From Gentiana macrophylla (lineage: Eukaryota > Streptophyta > Magnoliopsida > Gentianales > Gentianaceae): DNA of 64,000 bases. Shown here piece by piece: positions 10,944-22,477 of the stretch (its first letter is position 1; each line of letters begins with the position of its first letter). The notes under the pieces were generated by a model that saw only the letters and a program-made list of their open reading frames with translations, had not been told where the DNA came from and did no database searches. The stretch lies in contig CM047805.1 of NCBI GenBank assembly GCA_026214975.1, forward strand, positions 5,084,001 to 5,148,000, given 5' to 3'. Position numbers and translations under genes: made by a program.

Positions 10944-12557
10944 TGTTAAGCCATATTTATATGATTATTAAGGGTGTATTTCATTATTATTTCCCCACAT
11001 TTGCATATTTACATGAGAATTAAGGGTTTAAGTGTAATTATTTAGTAGGGATGATTCTAATATGGTTATTTGCAAAATTGATTATTTTATGTGTTAAATT
11101 AATGGAATTATTATTATTTGAGTTTTATTACATTTTGCAATGTTTATTTATCCTTTAGGAGGCTGAATTTCGAGTGCTAAAGAGGATAAATGAAGCTCAA
11201 GTCGAATTATTCAAGATAGAGTTGGAATTGGCTTGAAGGAAATGGATAAAGATGAAGAGATCCGATCACAAGCATTGCAAACGAGCGTCTGCATCCCGTC
11301 CATTCCAGACGGGCGTCCACTGATCTTGGACGAAGGCGTCGAAGTGAATCTGGCGCCCATGCGGCGTCGCTGTGTAATTGTATTTTACATTCGGTCTTGA
11401 GGCGAAGCCAAACGCGACGTTCATGCTCCGTCCAGGCATTCGGACGGGCGCCTGGTTGTTCAAACGAGCGTCCGGTGCCGACTTAAACCCTAACCGACTT
11501 AGCACTCTATAAATATAGCAGCAGCCCCAACCCTAAGGATATAACTTTTCATAGCCGCAATTTTCACAAAAGAACTGCGCCCCAAAACCACTTTTACACA
11601 GAGATGCAAATCTCCAATCCAACAATCTTCTCCAATATGATTGTTGGATAGAAACCTTGCAGTGAGTCGACGGAGGAAGCCCATCAACAACCAAACCAAC
11701 TAGAGGAGTTCGATACTTGATGTGTAGTGAGTTTATTTCATAGTTTTTCATTACTTTGGATCTGTTTTGTATTGTTTAAGTTTTGTTGAATTAAGATTTG
11801 ATGAACCGATCTATGTTTAATTGATGCTTGAATTAATATATGAAAGTATGTTATTTAAGTTTGATTTCATTCAAAGTAATGCATCTAATCATGTTGTAAG
11901 AGATTAAGCATGTTTAGTTGAGTAAAAAGCTTGGAAACAATCTCGTGATTTCGTTTTGATTGCATGTTTAGTTTGTTTGAAAAGATAAACGAAACCTTAG
12001 AAATTTGATTGAAGATATTGGATCGAATTCGTGAAAAATCACTACTAAAAACTATGTCTTTAGATCACCATCTAGTTGGGATTGTTTGTTGATGGGTGGA
12101 TTCGTTGCCTCGCTGTGTTTTCCTTTAATTGTTTGAATCAAATCGTTTAGATTAAGTTTAGTTTAAGTTCTAGTTTTATAAACCCTAATTTCCTGCTGTG
12201 TTCCTGCACTTTTTTGCTTCAATTCGTAGCCAGACGCCCGTCCGAAATATTGAACGGTCGTCCACTAGTTTATACTTTCAGACGCTCGTTAACTTTAGTG
12301 AACGCTCGTTCGTCTTTCTGTTTTCTTATTTTCTGCTTGTTTTTATTCTTGTTTTAGTTTTAATTCTTAGTTTAGGTTTTAGTTAGTTTCAGCCTTAGTT
12401 TAGATAGATAATTGTGACATAATCGATATAGGTTTATACTTGAATTCGATAAACATTCCATTCCCTTAGGACGACCCGATAACATCCTTTACTACAGATC
12501 CTTATACTTGGGGTGTGTCGGTATTATAAATTTTAAAACTAGTTTTTTTACCGAACA
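10944..12557 (+). repeat. gypsy-A 3' LTR
   Basis: 1614 bp, TGTTAAGCC...ACCGAACA, followed by the ACAGG target duplication at 12558-12562. Its TATA box is near 11511. It is nearly identical to the 5' LTR outside the CG-rich block at 11270-11490, where most of the small indels lie. Confidence 0.93.
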
Positions 12558-13160
12558 ACAGGCAACATCAAGCCGAGTGAAACTAAGATACTGCAAACCG
12601 CCAATGATAGTGCGGTAAAGAAAGGGATCAGCGTAGGGAGGACAATCGTCAAGTGTAAGCCGGGTAGAGGTTGACATAGGTGTCTGACAAGGCTTGGCCT
12701 TGTCCAAAGAAGCACACTGTATAAGCTGAAAGATATACTTGCGTTGAGTGAAGAATAGCCCATCGGAGGTAGAGAGCACCTCAATACCAAGAAAATAGGA
12801 CATAGAACCAAGGTCTTTAGCCAGAAAGTGCCGACCAAAATAATTTTTGACCAGCTGAATAAGAGATGATGATGAGGCAGTAATAATAATATCATCAACA
12901 TAGATCAGTATATAAACACGAGCATTATCATGAGAATAAATGTATAGGGAGGTGTCGGCTTTGGAGCCAAGAAAGACAAACTGAGGGCCTAACGAAGGCC
13001 ATAAAGACTGCGCTGATGATGGCAAACATAGTCAGGATAATCAGGATGAAAAAATCCCCGTGGCTACAACATATAAACGGGCTTAGATAAATGCCCATGG
13101 AGAAAAGCATTCTGAATGTCCACTTGGCAAATAGACAAACCCTGCGAAACAGCAAGAGAC
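12558..13160 (-). pseudogene. copia-A reverse transcriptase, part 2 (copy 1)
   Basis: Continuation of copia-A after gypsy-A. The minus strand encodes LIYVDDIIITASSSS (the YVDD catalytic motif of copia RT), MSYFLGIEVLSTSDGLFFTQRKYI and SLDKAKPCQTPMS, then upstream RT motifs (FAKWTFRM..., in another frame) to about 13160. It aligns base by base with 34330-35000. Frameshifts near 13000-13060 break the frame. The N-terminal half of RT is much shorter than in copy 2, so part appears deleted near 13150-13200. Confidence 0.82.
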
Positions 13161-13570
13161 AAAATGAGACAAATAGTGACCGGTTTAAAAACTGGACTAC
13201 GCCAGTTCGGGTGTTTAGAGGCTTTGGTATCAGAAGTAGGTTCTAGGGAGTCGGTAAGCGGATAACAGATAAAGTTAGGCGAAGAGATAGATTTGAGGGA
13301 ATTGGTTTTGGTTCGAGTAACCATGGTATGAGTGGGAGCAGGTTGAGTAGGAGACGAGTCTGAAGAGGCCGAGGCCGAAGTGGACGTAGGAGAGGTGGGA
13401 GGGGAAGACTCGAGAGCGGGATCTGATGGGGTGGGCCGGGTTGGAGGGAGCCGGCATGGGTGGAGGATTGTGTAGGGGTGCAAGCAGGGAGACAAAAAAT
13501 GGTACAATGAGATTATCAAGGGTTGGTTTGAATGGAGAAGGTGTATTGGGGAAGACAGATTCATCAAAAA
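13161..13570 (-). pseudogene. copia-A integrase-RT linker (copy 1)
   Basis: A Pro/Ser/Thr-rich minus-strand frame, with THTMVTRTKTNSLKSIS near 13310-13330, is typical of the variable stretch between copia integrase and RT. The HTMVTR motif is common directly before RT. This is the site where copy 2 holds the plastid insertion: GTGCAAGCAGGGAGAC near 13477 is uninterrupted here. Confidence 0.7.
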
Positions 13571-14702
13571 CTACATGGCGAGCAATATAGATAAGACTAG
13601 AGGCATGGTCCAGACATTTATAACCATGGTGGGAAGGACTATAGCTGAGTAAGATGTAGGTTTTGGAGCGAAAATCAGTCTTATGATGGTTGGAGGGATG
13701 CAGATAGAGCCATCACACACAGCCAAAGACCCGAAGGAAAGTATAGTCTGGGGCCGATGATGGACCATTTCAAAGGGAGACTTATCATTGAGGACATTGG
13801 TGAGAAGACGGTTGATGATATAAGTGGCAGTGATAAAGGCATCCTCCTAATAAGGAAGCAGAAGGTTGGATTGGGCAAGAAAAGAAAGGTTGACTTCAAA
13901 AGTTTGTCGGTGGCGGCGCTCAATGGCACCAAATTGTTCATGGGTATGGGGACAGGAAAGGCGATGCCGGATACCAAGAGAAGTAAGAAGAGTGGAAACG
14001 CGATGATACTCACCACCTCAGTCAGTTTGGATAGATTGGAGTTTGGTGTTAAATTGGCATTCAATCATAGAAAGGAAGTCAGGAAAGATAGTTTCAAAAT
14101 CAGATATATTTTTAAAGGGATAAAGTCATAGGTATTTCGTAAAATCATGCAGAAAGATGACATAGTAACGTGAAATATAAATGGAGGACTCAGAATAGGG
14201 CGCCCAAACATCAGAATAAATCTGGCCCAAAGGAGCAGTAGAGGTAAAATTAGAAATGTATAACGAAAAATGACGACACTTTGCTAACTTACATGGGCCA
14301 CGTATGACATTGGGTGCTTTAGTAGGAATAAAGGTATATATACTTTTTAAGGTTTGACGGAGCATGGAGTAAGAGTAATGACCGAGACGCTGATGCCACG
14401 TGGTGGATGAGGTCAGGGAGGAGGAAAGAGCTTGGGCAAGAGCAGGGGGTCGGTGGAGTGGAGTGGTGAATTGATAGAGTCCATCCTTTACAAATCCCCT
14501 AAGATGGGCGCGCCTCGAGTAAACTTTCACAATAAAGTAGGAACCATGAAATTCAAAATACATGGAATTGTCAGAGGCAAACTTATGCACATGTTAGAGG
14601 TTTCGTGTAATAGAAGGGGTAACAAAGATATTTGATAAATAAAATGACTGTAAAGGAGAACATACAGAGAAGAAGCATAATGAGTAATTGATAAATCTGA
14701 AC
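13571..14702 (-). pseudogene. copia-A GAG-pre-integrase and integrase (copy 1)
   Basis: The open frame 14126-14590 contains TTWHQRLGHYSYSMLRQTL (the HxxxH half of the zinc domain), then CKLAKCRHFSLY (the CxxC half, degraded) and IYSDVWAPYSESSI, the first catalytic Asp of copia integrase. Downstream core sequence continues to about 13571 in changing frames. The gag/protease part that should lie to the right is absent, because a SIRE LTR begins at 14703. Confidence 0.8.
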
Positions 14703-16153
14703 TGTTGGTCCCATGAAAAGGCTAACACAATTTTAGAGGGGGGTGAATAAACTTGTCCCCAAAAACCATGATTTGATACAACTTAGGTTCAGCTTTAAAC
14801 TTGTGTGGAGTTAAGCTAATTCAGCTGAGTATAAATCGAGCTGACTTATGCTCAAACTGAGTTAATCGGTAGCGGAAAAATTAAAGCCTTTTTGATTGTT
14901 CATTTATCAGTTTGTAAAGATGAATGCAGTGTTACCTCAGTTTCTAATGTTTGCTGAGTTTGTGATCTGATGAGATATAGACTAGAATGCAGTAAATAAT
15001 TGCGTAAAGTAAATAAGCAAACGAGACAGAGTTTATAGAGGTTCCAGGTGGTGTAATTATGTCAGTCCTCTCTTCCCCTGTGATACGGAGCAAAATTCCA
15101 CTAGAACTCTTTGAGGTAGATCGGTTACAAAAAGTTCTAAACTGATAGTCCTTCACTAATCCCTAGTTTCACTATCTAAGCAACTATAGAATATGTAGGA
15201 TTGCTGCTCTGCAACTGCTTGCACCACTGGTCCTTGACGGGTTGTATTGCCTCTTCACCAGCTCATCACAAACACAGTCTTCCTGACTGCCCTCAACTGT
15301 CCTTCACACCTTCTTTGGGTTTCACAGTCTAAGCCTTCGATAAAAATCAAAGTTGAGACTTGAATCAATAACTATGATTCAACTTGTGATTTGAGTTTCT
15401 TCTTCTGGATGTATATAATTTCCACAGTAAGCTCTGATATCTTCAAGTGTTAATCTTGATGTTTATTTGAATACTTAAGAACACTTTGAAGATTTCTTGA
15501 TTTGGATATAGCAATGTAGAATAAAGCTGGAGTTCTTTTTAATTCACTTTCCCCTTACTAAAATCTTTCTTGATATGTTTTTCTTTAAAACTCCGCACTT
15601 CTTCTTGATGTTGAAGTGGTCTATTTATAGGTGTTTTTCCAACGGTTATCCAATTGAATTTAAATTATAGCCGTTAGTGGTCCTACTAAGGTTTGTTGAA
15701 TGCCAGTGACCGTTCTGACAATTCATTCCATCATCCAATGAAAATGCTGTTTTGGAACGTTCAAATTTTCTTTCATTTCTTGGATATCTTCAGCTCTAAA
15801 ACTGAGTTTTTTTTATAAATGGTCAGTTTTAAGCTTTAGAAAACTGAGAGAGTCAGTTTTCAGTTTAGAGCTTTAAGTGAGTTTTTACTCTTCTTCAAAA
15901 CTTAGTACTATATTTTCCATCTGATTCATATTGACTTAATCAGAGTACACCATAACTCATAAGTCATTTAAGATATCATTGTCCTTATGTATCTTTGGTC
16001 TTGATACGAGATCTATAAAGTCAGTTCAGATCATCACAGTCTTGCCTGAATCCTAACCTTACAGTCTTGACTTTAATCTCATAAACTGAGTTTGAACCCT
16101 CATTTCTTCAATCTTCAATAACTGAGTCTATGTCCCTCAACCTTCTAATACTG
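14703..16153 (-). mobile_element. SIRE-type copia LTR, truncated (copy 1)
   Basis: Matches 48018-49470 nearly base for base. The plus strand begins TGTTGGTCCCATGAAAAGGCTAAC followed by the G-rich TTAGAGGGGGGTGAAT, the terminal signature of SIRE/Maximus-like LTRs. A TATA box (sense CCTATAAATAG) lies near 15619-15632. The complete copy is 1816 bp, so about 365 bp of the sense 5' end is missing. The break at 16153 joins it to the dioxygenase pseudogene. Confidence 0.85.
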
Positions 16154-16346
16154 ATTAACAATCTGAAAGAAACCCCAGTCTTCACAAGCATTGCTAATCT
16201 GAGAAAGAATCTTAGCTCTTGTCTCTGCATCATCACTATCACCATCCACTTTAAGGTCAATAAGTGGAAATTCTTGTTTCCTTGACTTATTTGTAGGTCT
16301 CTTTTCATTCTTGAGGGACTCATGATGAAAAAATGAAGGGATTTTT
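16151..16346 (-). pseudogene. 2-oxoglutarate/Fe(II) dioxygenase exon 1, C-terminal piece
   Basis: On the minus strand this reads KIPSFFHHESLKNEK, then KQEFPLIDLKVDGD and ILSQISNACEDWGFFQIVNQ. This is the DIOX_N domain of plant 2-oxoglutarate-dependent oxygenases (FPxIDL ... ACxxWGFFQVVNHG), closest in style to the ACC-oxidase-homolog group. It continues the piece at 18167-18410 when the intervening solo LTR is removed. The frame stops exactly where NHG is expected: the gene is broken at about 16153 and joined to a SIRE LTR, sharing TGA. The catalytic HxD...H and RxS domain is absent, so it is not functional. Confidence 0.8.
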
Positions 16347-18166
16347 TGTTAGGAAATCACTAGTTTTACGCAGTGGAATTTAAAATTTGATTTCCCTTTT
16401 CTAGATCGTTCTTCGTTTAATGCAATAAACACGTTAAGTAGTTTGACGGTTATACCTTGATGATCTATAAGATCGTCGCTTTGACCGTCAACGGAGAGTA
16501 GTTCAGTGCACAAGCCGTCCACGCGTCCGGCCTCTATCGCTAATCCACACGAACCCCTTTCCGGAATCCTCCTTGGATTGCTATCGGAAAAATTCCGGTT
16601 GCTAGACCGGCATTTTTCCTCCCTCACAAATTCACTATGGGTTGCTCTCTATTTTACACAAGAACTATGAGCTCTTTCAATTGTGATGTACAAAAGAGCT
16701 TGACACCCACCTCTAATTTATAGTCAAAAGTGGCACCCCATATGGTGTGGAGGAGAAGAAAACATTTTCCCAATAAAATAAGAAAAATCTTCTAGATTGA
16801 TTTATCTCTTTAATGATAATTAATTTTGCCAATATCTTATATTGAATATAATTATCTTATTACCATAAATCTGTTTTTCCAAAAATCAATTAATATCTTA
16901 TATTAATATTATTGTAATCTTATTAATTAAAGTGCACAATCCAAGTGTATCTCATACACTGAAAAGTGGCGCCCCATCGGTCAATTAATTGACTTCTGGA
17001 ATATTCTTTAATTAATATAATTTATATATAATTAATATCTTCTACATTATTTATTCATAATAAATAAATACCACCATATTAATTTACCACTATAACCTTT
17101 ATATTCTAGAGATAAACTTTCCTTATTTGGTCATCAACTATAACCGCATTTTAATCTGACTCGATGTTCATATGTGTGTGACCCGATAGGCTTCCGAATA
17201 TGTCGGCCGTAGACACAAAGTGCAATTTACTAAAATGCTCTTCTTACCTAACGATCACGGGATAGTGTCTTGCAACACACCGTGACCCCCAATCATCGGA
17301 AGAGTCAAAAGCAATGACTACTACCTTTCATGTGAAGCAGTTACCGTGTAACTTACAATCCTATCGCTGTAATAATATCCATATGATCGTATCTCGAGTG
17401 TCGATACATTAACGATCGTATCTTATAATCTGAATATCATGCTCTCTCGGGATAACACATTTACTCCCACTTTGCAAAGATTCTCGAGAGCTAGACATTT
17501 CTTATAAGAAGGCCAATTCGGATATTTGATCCCAATCATAGGAAACGCGATTCCCGGACGACCAATCATGTATACTCCGCATGCTTCAATATCATACCCA
17601 ATCACTACCGCATGATCGCTCCGTGGCTAGGGGAAATCTCAATAATGTCAAACCATGACAATCCACACCATGATGCCATGAAGACTCCGGTCAAAAGGAT
17701 AATAACACAACCGCCACATATTGTGACACTTAATGTAAGTGGGTCAGTCTAACGTATGCATTCTCTAATACACGTCCACGTACAGTCCAAGTGTCTCTAC
17801 ACTTCGATAGACGAGATCTATCCCTATCTTCTAAAAGATAGAGGACATCCAATACGTGCTAGCCTGATTATACTATCAATGTCCCATTTGATAATATGTA
17901 AGACTAGAGACATTCAAAGCACCAACCTTGTTATAGTGATCGAGATCTCATCAACCATAATTACTATCATGGTTTTCTATCATCATGATTGATACTAGGG
18001 CGTTAATATATATGTACAACAAATAATATGAAGGTAAACAATATATAATAACATAAGTGCTTTTATTAATCAAAATAAAGTTATTACATAAACTAAATAG
18101 ACTGTAAATGACCCGACCCGGTCGGATCTGGTCCAACCCGATTGGGTTTAGGACACCTTTCCAACA
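16347..18166 (-). mobile_element. Solo LTR, copia (Angela/Tork-like), inside the dioxygenase exon
   Basis: 1820 bp. The minus strand starts TGTTGGAAAGGTGTCCTAAA and ends CTAGTGATTTCCTAACA, flanked by a 5-bp duplication (TTTTT on plus, 16342-16346 and 18167-18171). There is no internal region, so it is a solo LTR. The start and the AATAAAAGCAC-type region near 18050-18070 resemble Angela/Tork copia LTRs, which is an inference. Removing it and one duplication restores the dioxygenase frame GVKK-IPSFF. Confidence 0.85.
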
Positions 18167-18410
18167 TTTTTTTCACACCAGAATCCACAAGTCCCTTAAC
18201 ACCCATCATTGACGCATCAAAGGCTTTTGCTTCACTATTGGAGTCATTTTGAGGTGTGCTTATCCATTGGGCTGCTTTTTCACATTTTAATATAGACTTT
18301 CTTATAGTGATCACCTTTTGGGTTGATCTACAAAGGCCATTGAGTAGGTTCAAAGACTTGTTTTGATGGAATGATTGTGAAGCAGAAAATATTATTGAAC
18401 TTGAGGCCAT
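18167..18410 (-). pseudogene. 2-oxoglutarate/Fe(II) dioxygenase exon 1, N-terminal piece
   Basis: ATG at 18408-18410 opens a frame beginning MASSSIIFSASQSF. It carries a roughly 55-residue Ser/Lys-rich extension and then NDSNSEAKAFDASMMGVKGLVDSGVKK, which matches the conserved AFD-(T/S)K-GVKGLVDSG-KIP start of ACC-oxidase-homolog dioxygenases. The frame reads on into the solo LTR and ends at 18093. Such enzymes hydroxylate or oxidise small metabolites using Fe(II) and 2-oxoglutarate in the cytosol. The N-terminal extension is longer than I expect for the family and might be transit-peptide-like. A copia-B LTR in the same orientation ends 45 bp upstream. Confidence 0.75.
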
Positions 18411-18455
18411 TTTATTTTAAGAAAATTCACTTCAATATTGGTGTGAAGCAGAAAG

Positions 18456-19330
18456 TGTTGTAGTCTATGTAGTAAACTGGTTACATTGACTAGAAAAACG
18501 AATAAGCAAAATTACAACAGAAACAACTTACAGTTTGTTTTGAAACAGATTAAAAGTAGAAGGAAACCGAGCCGTGTGTTTAACACACTTTCCTTAAGAC
18601 TAATTCTTCCCCTCACCGTCGAGTGCTTGAGCTTCAATGGAACGTTAGTCTCCCAGGATAAAACGGTTAACAAGGACATGTTGCTCCATACCTTCCTTGT
18701 TTCAGAACTATTTGCTTGAACTCTCTATTTTCCATAAGAAAGGTAGAAGGAAGAGGAATTTCGGTGTATCAGCTTCTGGTTCTTAAGCTCCTCTTATTCT
18801 TGTTGTATTTGTGGCTGTATATATAGACAGGCTCTAGTAGAGGAGAGTGGATAAACTAATGGAAGATGGGACAATTCACCAATTGAATGTCATCATCAAT
18901 ATGGAGTAAGTGTTAGAACTGGAAGGTCTTCAGCATAATCACGTTGGAATGGAACAGTCTCACAGCAGCATTCAGTATTGGAAAATAATAAAGATTTTAT
19001 TTGCAATAACTAACTCAGACTGTGAACATTCAAATCGAGCAGCAGTCGTGTACGCAGGATACGCGGGCATGCACAAGCGCCCAAGGGTAAACCAAGGTGA
19101 AATCCGTATTGGATTTGCACCCCCCTACGCGCGCGAGATTGTGTATAATGTTGGTTTCTCATTCCAACTACACTAAATTAACATCATAATATTGACTCTT
19201 TTCCCTTCTTCCAACCAATGTGGGAGAAATAGCTTCTTCCAATTTTTCCTTTCCATAACACTTTCCATTCACACACTTAAGCCCAATAGGCCCAATATGA
19301 CATATCATTTTAACCATCAATTTTCCAACA
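18456..19330 (-). repeat. copia-B 3' LTR
   Basis: 875 bp. The minus strand starts TGTTGGAAAATTGATGG and ends CTACAACA. A sense TATA box (CTATATATAC) lies near 18812-18825, and a CTTAAGACTAATTC site (plus strand) is near 18592-18605. It is close to the 25504-26370 copy. Because it ends 45 bp from the dioxygenase ATG in the same orientation, it could drive read-out transcription. Confidence 0.9.
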
Positions 19331-19346
19331 ATCCCCCACATGAATG
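19331..19346 (-). promoter_or_regulatory. copia-B polypurine tract
   Basis: The minus strand reads CATTCATGTGGGGGAT immediately before the LTR start TGTTGG. It is identical to that of copia-C at 55385-55400. Confidence 0.85.
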
Positions 19347-19895
19347 AAAATTGTGTAAAACCCTAGCAAAGGCTCTAAGAATGACATAGAGAGTTCAGCG
19401 GTAGATGAATGCATAGGATAGGTAGGTGTGACCCTTTGAACCTTCCCTTGATAAGATATGTTTACTTTACTAGCTGATTAGTAGACTCGATGTCCTTGAA
19501 ATATTCTGATGTTGATGTAAACGATGACATATTTACCACAATGCATCTACCTAGCAACATTTAGTTCTTGCGGTTATGTCCAGTTTGGCCGTGGACATCT
19601 GCCTGGTTCTGCAAGAGTTTCTAAGAATTGCGCCCTGTACAATTCCCTTTGAAGCGGCCCCTCTTCTCTCTCACATAGGTGATTCTGTAATTCAGAATTT
19701 CTCAAATTATTCTTCTTACACAAATCATTAAAAGCTTTACTGGTAAGCTTATCCTCGTTCTCACCATTTTTCATCTTAGGAATGAGATGGAGGGTAACCC
19801 CCCACAGTGATCTCTACTTTTGCAGTTAAGTTGTCCCTTTGAACCAAGATCTTGGGATCTCCAATCTACAAGGTAGGGTTTTCCTTCACAAAAGT
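19347..19895 (-). other. copia-B 3' untranslated region
   Basis: About 550 bp between RNase H and the PPT. No domain is recognised. Short frames such as the one near 19574-19774 have no family resemblance. The part near 19830-19860 matches the corresponding part of copia-C (TTCGAACCAAGATCTTGGGAT on plus). Confidence 0.6.
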
Positions 19896-20783
19896 TTATT
19901 CCATGGGATTCAGTCCCATTCCTCTTGATGACTTTGCAACTACTTCTCTATTTAACCCTTTCGTTAGCGGATCTGCAATATTATCCTCTGACTTAACATA
20001 GTCTAAGGTAATAGTACCAGTAGAAAGTAGTTGTCTAATGGAGTGTCTTCGGCGTATATGCCTTGACTTACCATTATACATTTTGTTCTGTGATCTTCCA
20101 ATCGCAGATTGACAGTCACAGTGAATACATATTCCTGGCACAAGTTTTGGCCATTGAGGAACATCCTCTAGGAATTGATGCAACCATTCTGCCTCTTCTA
20201 CACATTTATCTAAAGCTACAAACCCAGATTCCATTGTGGATTTGGTTATTACAGTTTGTTTAGAAGATTTGCAAGACACAGTTCCACCTCTTAATGTGAA
20301 TACAAAACCACTTGTGGATTTTGAATCTGATATCCAATTTGCATCAGTATATCTTTCTATAACAGTAGGTTCTCTTGTATAGTGAAGGTCATACTTACGA
20401 GTATATCTTAAATATCTCAGTAACCTCACTATAGCTTTTTAATGATCATTACTCGGATTACTAGTTTATCTGCTTAGCTTGCCAACAGCATAAGCGATAT
20501 CCGGTCTAGTACAACTCATTAAGTACATTAGTCTTCAAATAATCCTTGCGTACTCTAATTGAGACACACTTTCACCTTTATTCTTTAACAAAGGCTGACT
20601 TTGATCTATCGGAGTTCTGGCTTCATTTGAATCATCTTTATTGAATTTTTTTCCAGGATTATCAATATAATTAGATTGACTCAAAATGAGACCATTAGAA
20701 TTTCTTGTAATTCTAATTCCCAGTATCATCTCTGCTAAATCCATATCTTTCATTTCAAATCTGGCGTTTAACATATCTTTGGT
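19896..20783 (-). pseudogene. copia-B RT C-terminus and RNase H
   Basis: The minus-strand open run 20429-19896 contains [66 protein letters not shown] and [17 protein letters not shown], the usual copia RNase H sequence to its C-terminus. The preceding piece 20774-20535 has FEMKDMDLAEMILGIRI and SQLEYARII (RT thumb/connection). Stops and a frameshift between 20430 and 20535 separate them. The segment is cut at 20783 by a SIRE solo LTR and continues at 22483. Confidence 0.88.
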
Positions 20784-22477
20784 TGTTGGAAATATTATTT
20801 GTATTTTGATGATGATTCATCACATATTCTTATAACCCGTGATGATGAAGTCATAACTAACTGTTATAGTGCATAATGAAAGAAGAAGCAAGAAACAGTC
20901 TAGAGAAAAGTGTATAAATTCTATATAGAGTCTGAACCTTGTATAGGTTGTTTCAGACAAGCATTATAATAGATAGGAACTAGGCGAACAACTGAGTCAT
21001 AGTAAGTAAACTGAGTATATACATAAAGAACTGAGAGAGCAGACTCAGTTATGCAAGAAATGAAGAAGATAAGTTATTTGAGGACACAGAGTGGCTTATT
21101 TAAGAAGATCAAGAAGCGAGGACACAGACTCGCTTGTTGAAGATCAAGAATCGAGGTGGCAAACTCGATTTAGAAGTCGATAAAGTCGTGACTATAAGTC
21201 GATTCAAAGCGCCTGTGATGACCAAATCGAGCTATAGATCATATAAAGCTGAATAATCTTAAGGACAAAGATTATCAGTTACCAGGAAAAGAAGAAGCTG
21301 AAGGTATGCCTTGACTTAGCCAAATATATGAGGTACTCAGTTTTGAAGAAGAGTAGAAAACTGAGTTAAGGCCTTGTTGAATTCAAACTGATAAAACGAC
21401 AAAAGGTCATACATATGAACGTTGGCTAAACGACAAGTGTAACGGCTACAAGAGCTAATTGACCGTTACATCACCCCTATATATGCACAGAGAAAAAGGT
21501 TAGGAAAGGCGATTTGAGAAGTATTGAAAAGCACATATCTAAAGATCCAGATCCAGGGAATCAGATTTCTTATCTAGAAAATGGGAAGCCAACTGAATTG
21601 CCTTGAATATTTAAAAGAAAGATCCAATAACCCATCAATGGGGAAGAAGGCATCTTGGAGCTACAATGCTATATCCAGAAGAATCAGACAGCTTACTGAA
21701 TTAATCTTTTGATTAATTCTAAACCTAACCTTTGTGAAAAAAGGTTGGCTGTGCATAGTTTGAGGAGAGCAACTCCACCTTTCCTCATACGGTTGTAACT
21801 TGGTTACCACATCTTTTGGTTCAGTCTGCGGACTGTGTGTGTGTTAGTGGTGAGCTGGTGAAGGAGTCATTCCACCTCCGAAGGATCAGTGTGCAGAATG
21901 AAGGGAGCAATCCTACCTTTCTTCATTATGTGTTGACAGTGAAACTAGGGTGTCGTGAAGGACTGTCATTAGGCTAGGATTTTGTAACAGTTATCTCAAA
22001 ATTCTAGTGATACCTCCTACACCACAGGAGAAGGGGAGATGTACGGGATTACACCACCCGGAACTTCCATAAACAAATACTGTGTTGATATGCTTTACAT
22101 ACTTACATTTGTGCTTTGATTAATTTAATTATTACATTATACTATTATTATCACACTCAGCAAAACGTCAAACACTGAGTCAGCACAAAACTGATACATA
22201 GGAGATCCAGATCTTAATTGACACATCTATTGCACTAAAGGCTAGTTTTTTCCGCTGCCAGTTAACTAGACTAAGAATAAGTCAGTCTTGACTCATACTC
22301 AGTTGAGTTAGCTGAACTCCTATGTAAGTTTAAAGGATAGGAACAAAACTAATTAAGCTTCAGTTGAGTTTAGGAAAAACTCAGTTCCTGGGGTACTTTC
22401 TGTTTTGGGAAAGTTTTTGGTGACAAGTTCATTCACCCCCCCTCTAAACTTGTGTTAGCCTTTCCAAGGAACCAACA
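20784..22477 (+). mobile_element. SIRE-type solo LTR inside copia-B RT
   Basis: 1694 bp, TGTTGGAAATATTATTTG...GGAACCAACA, flanked by the duplication TTGGT (20779-20783 and 22478-22482). A TATA-like CCCTATATATGC lies near 21476. The end TTCACCCCCCCTCTAAACTTGTG is replaced here by its sense form in inverted orientation relative to 14703 and 48018, so this LTR is oppositely oriented and diverged. No internal DNA is present. Confidence 0.85.

Larger units (their letters stand above)
1255..12557 (+). mobile_element. gypsy-A: Athila-like Ty3/gypsy retrotransposon, complete, nested in copia-A
   Basis: An 11.3-kb element bounded by two LTRs of about 1.61 kb (1255-2862, 10944-12557), both TGTTA...GAACA, and flanked by the 5-bp duplication ACAGG at 1250-1254 and 12558-12562. 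Joining the flanks restores the uninterrupted copia-A sequence seen at 34317 onward. A tRNA-Asp-type PBS follows the left LTR and a purine tract precedes the right one. Domain order is gag, protease, RT, RNase H, integrase. The frames are broken many times although the LTRs are visibly close, so the copy is defective. The Athila assignment rests on the tRNA-Asp PBS, the RT motif style and the long 3' spacer. Confidence 0.93.

Noticed and set aside
14703..22477. A 7.8-kb DNA transposon with long terminal inverted repeats
   Set aside because: The inverted ends are two independent SIRE-type LTRs. The right one has its own TG/CA ends and TTGGT duplication, and the left one is part of the duplicated block.
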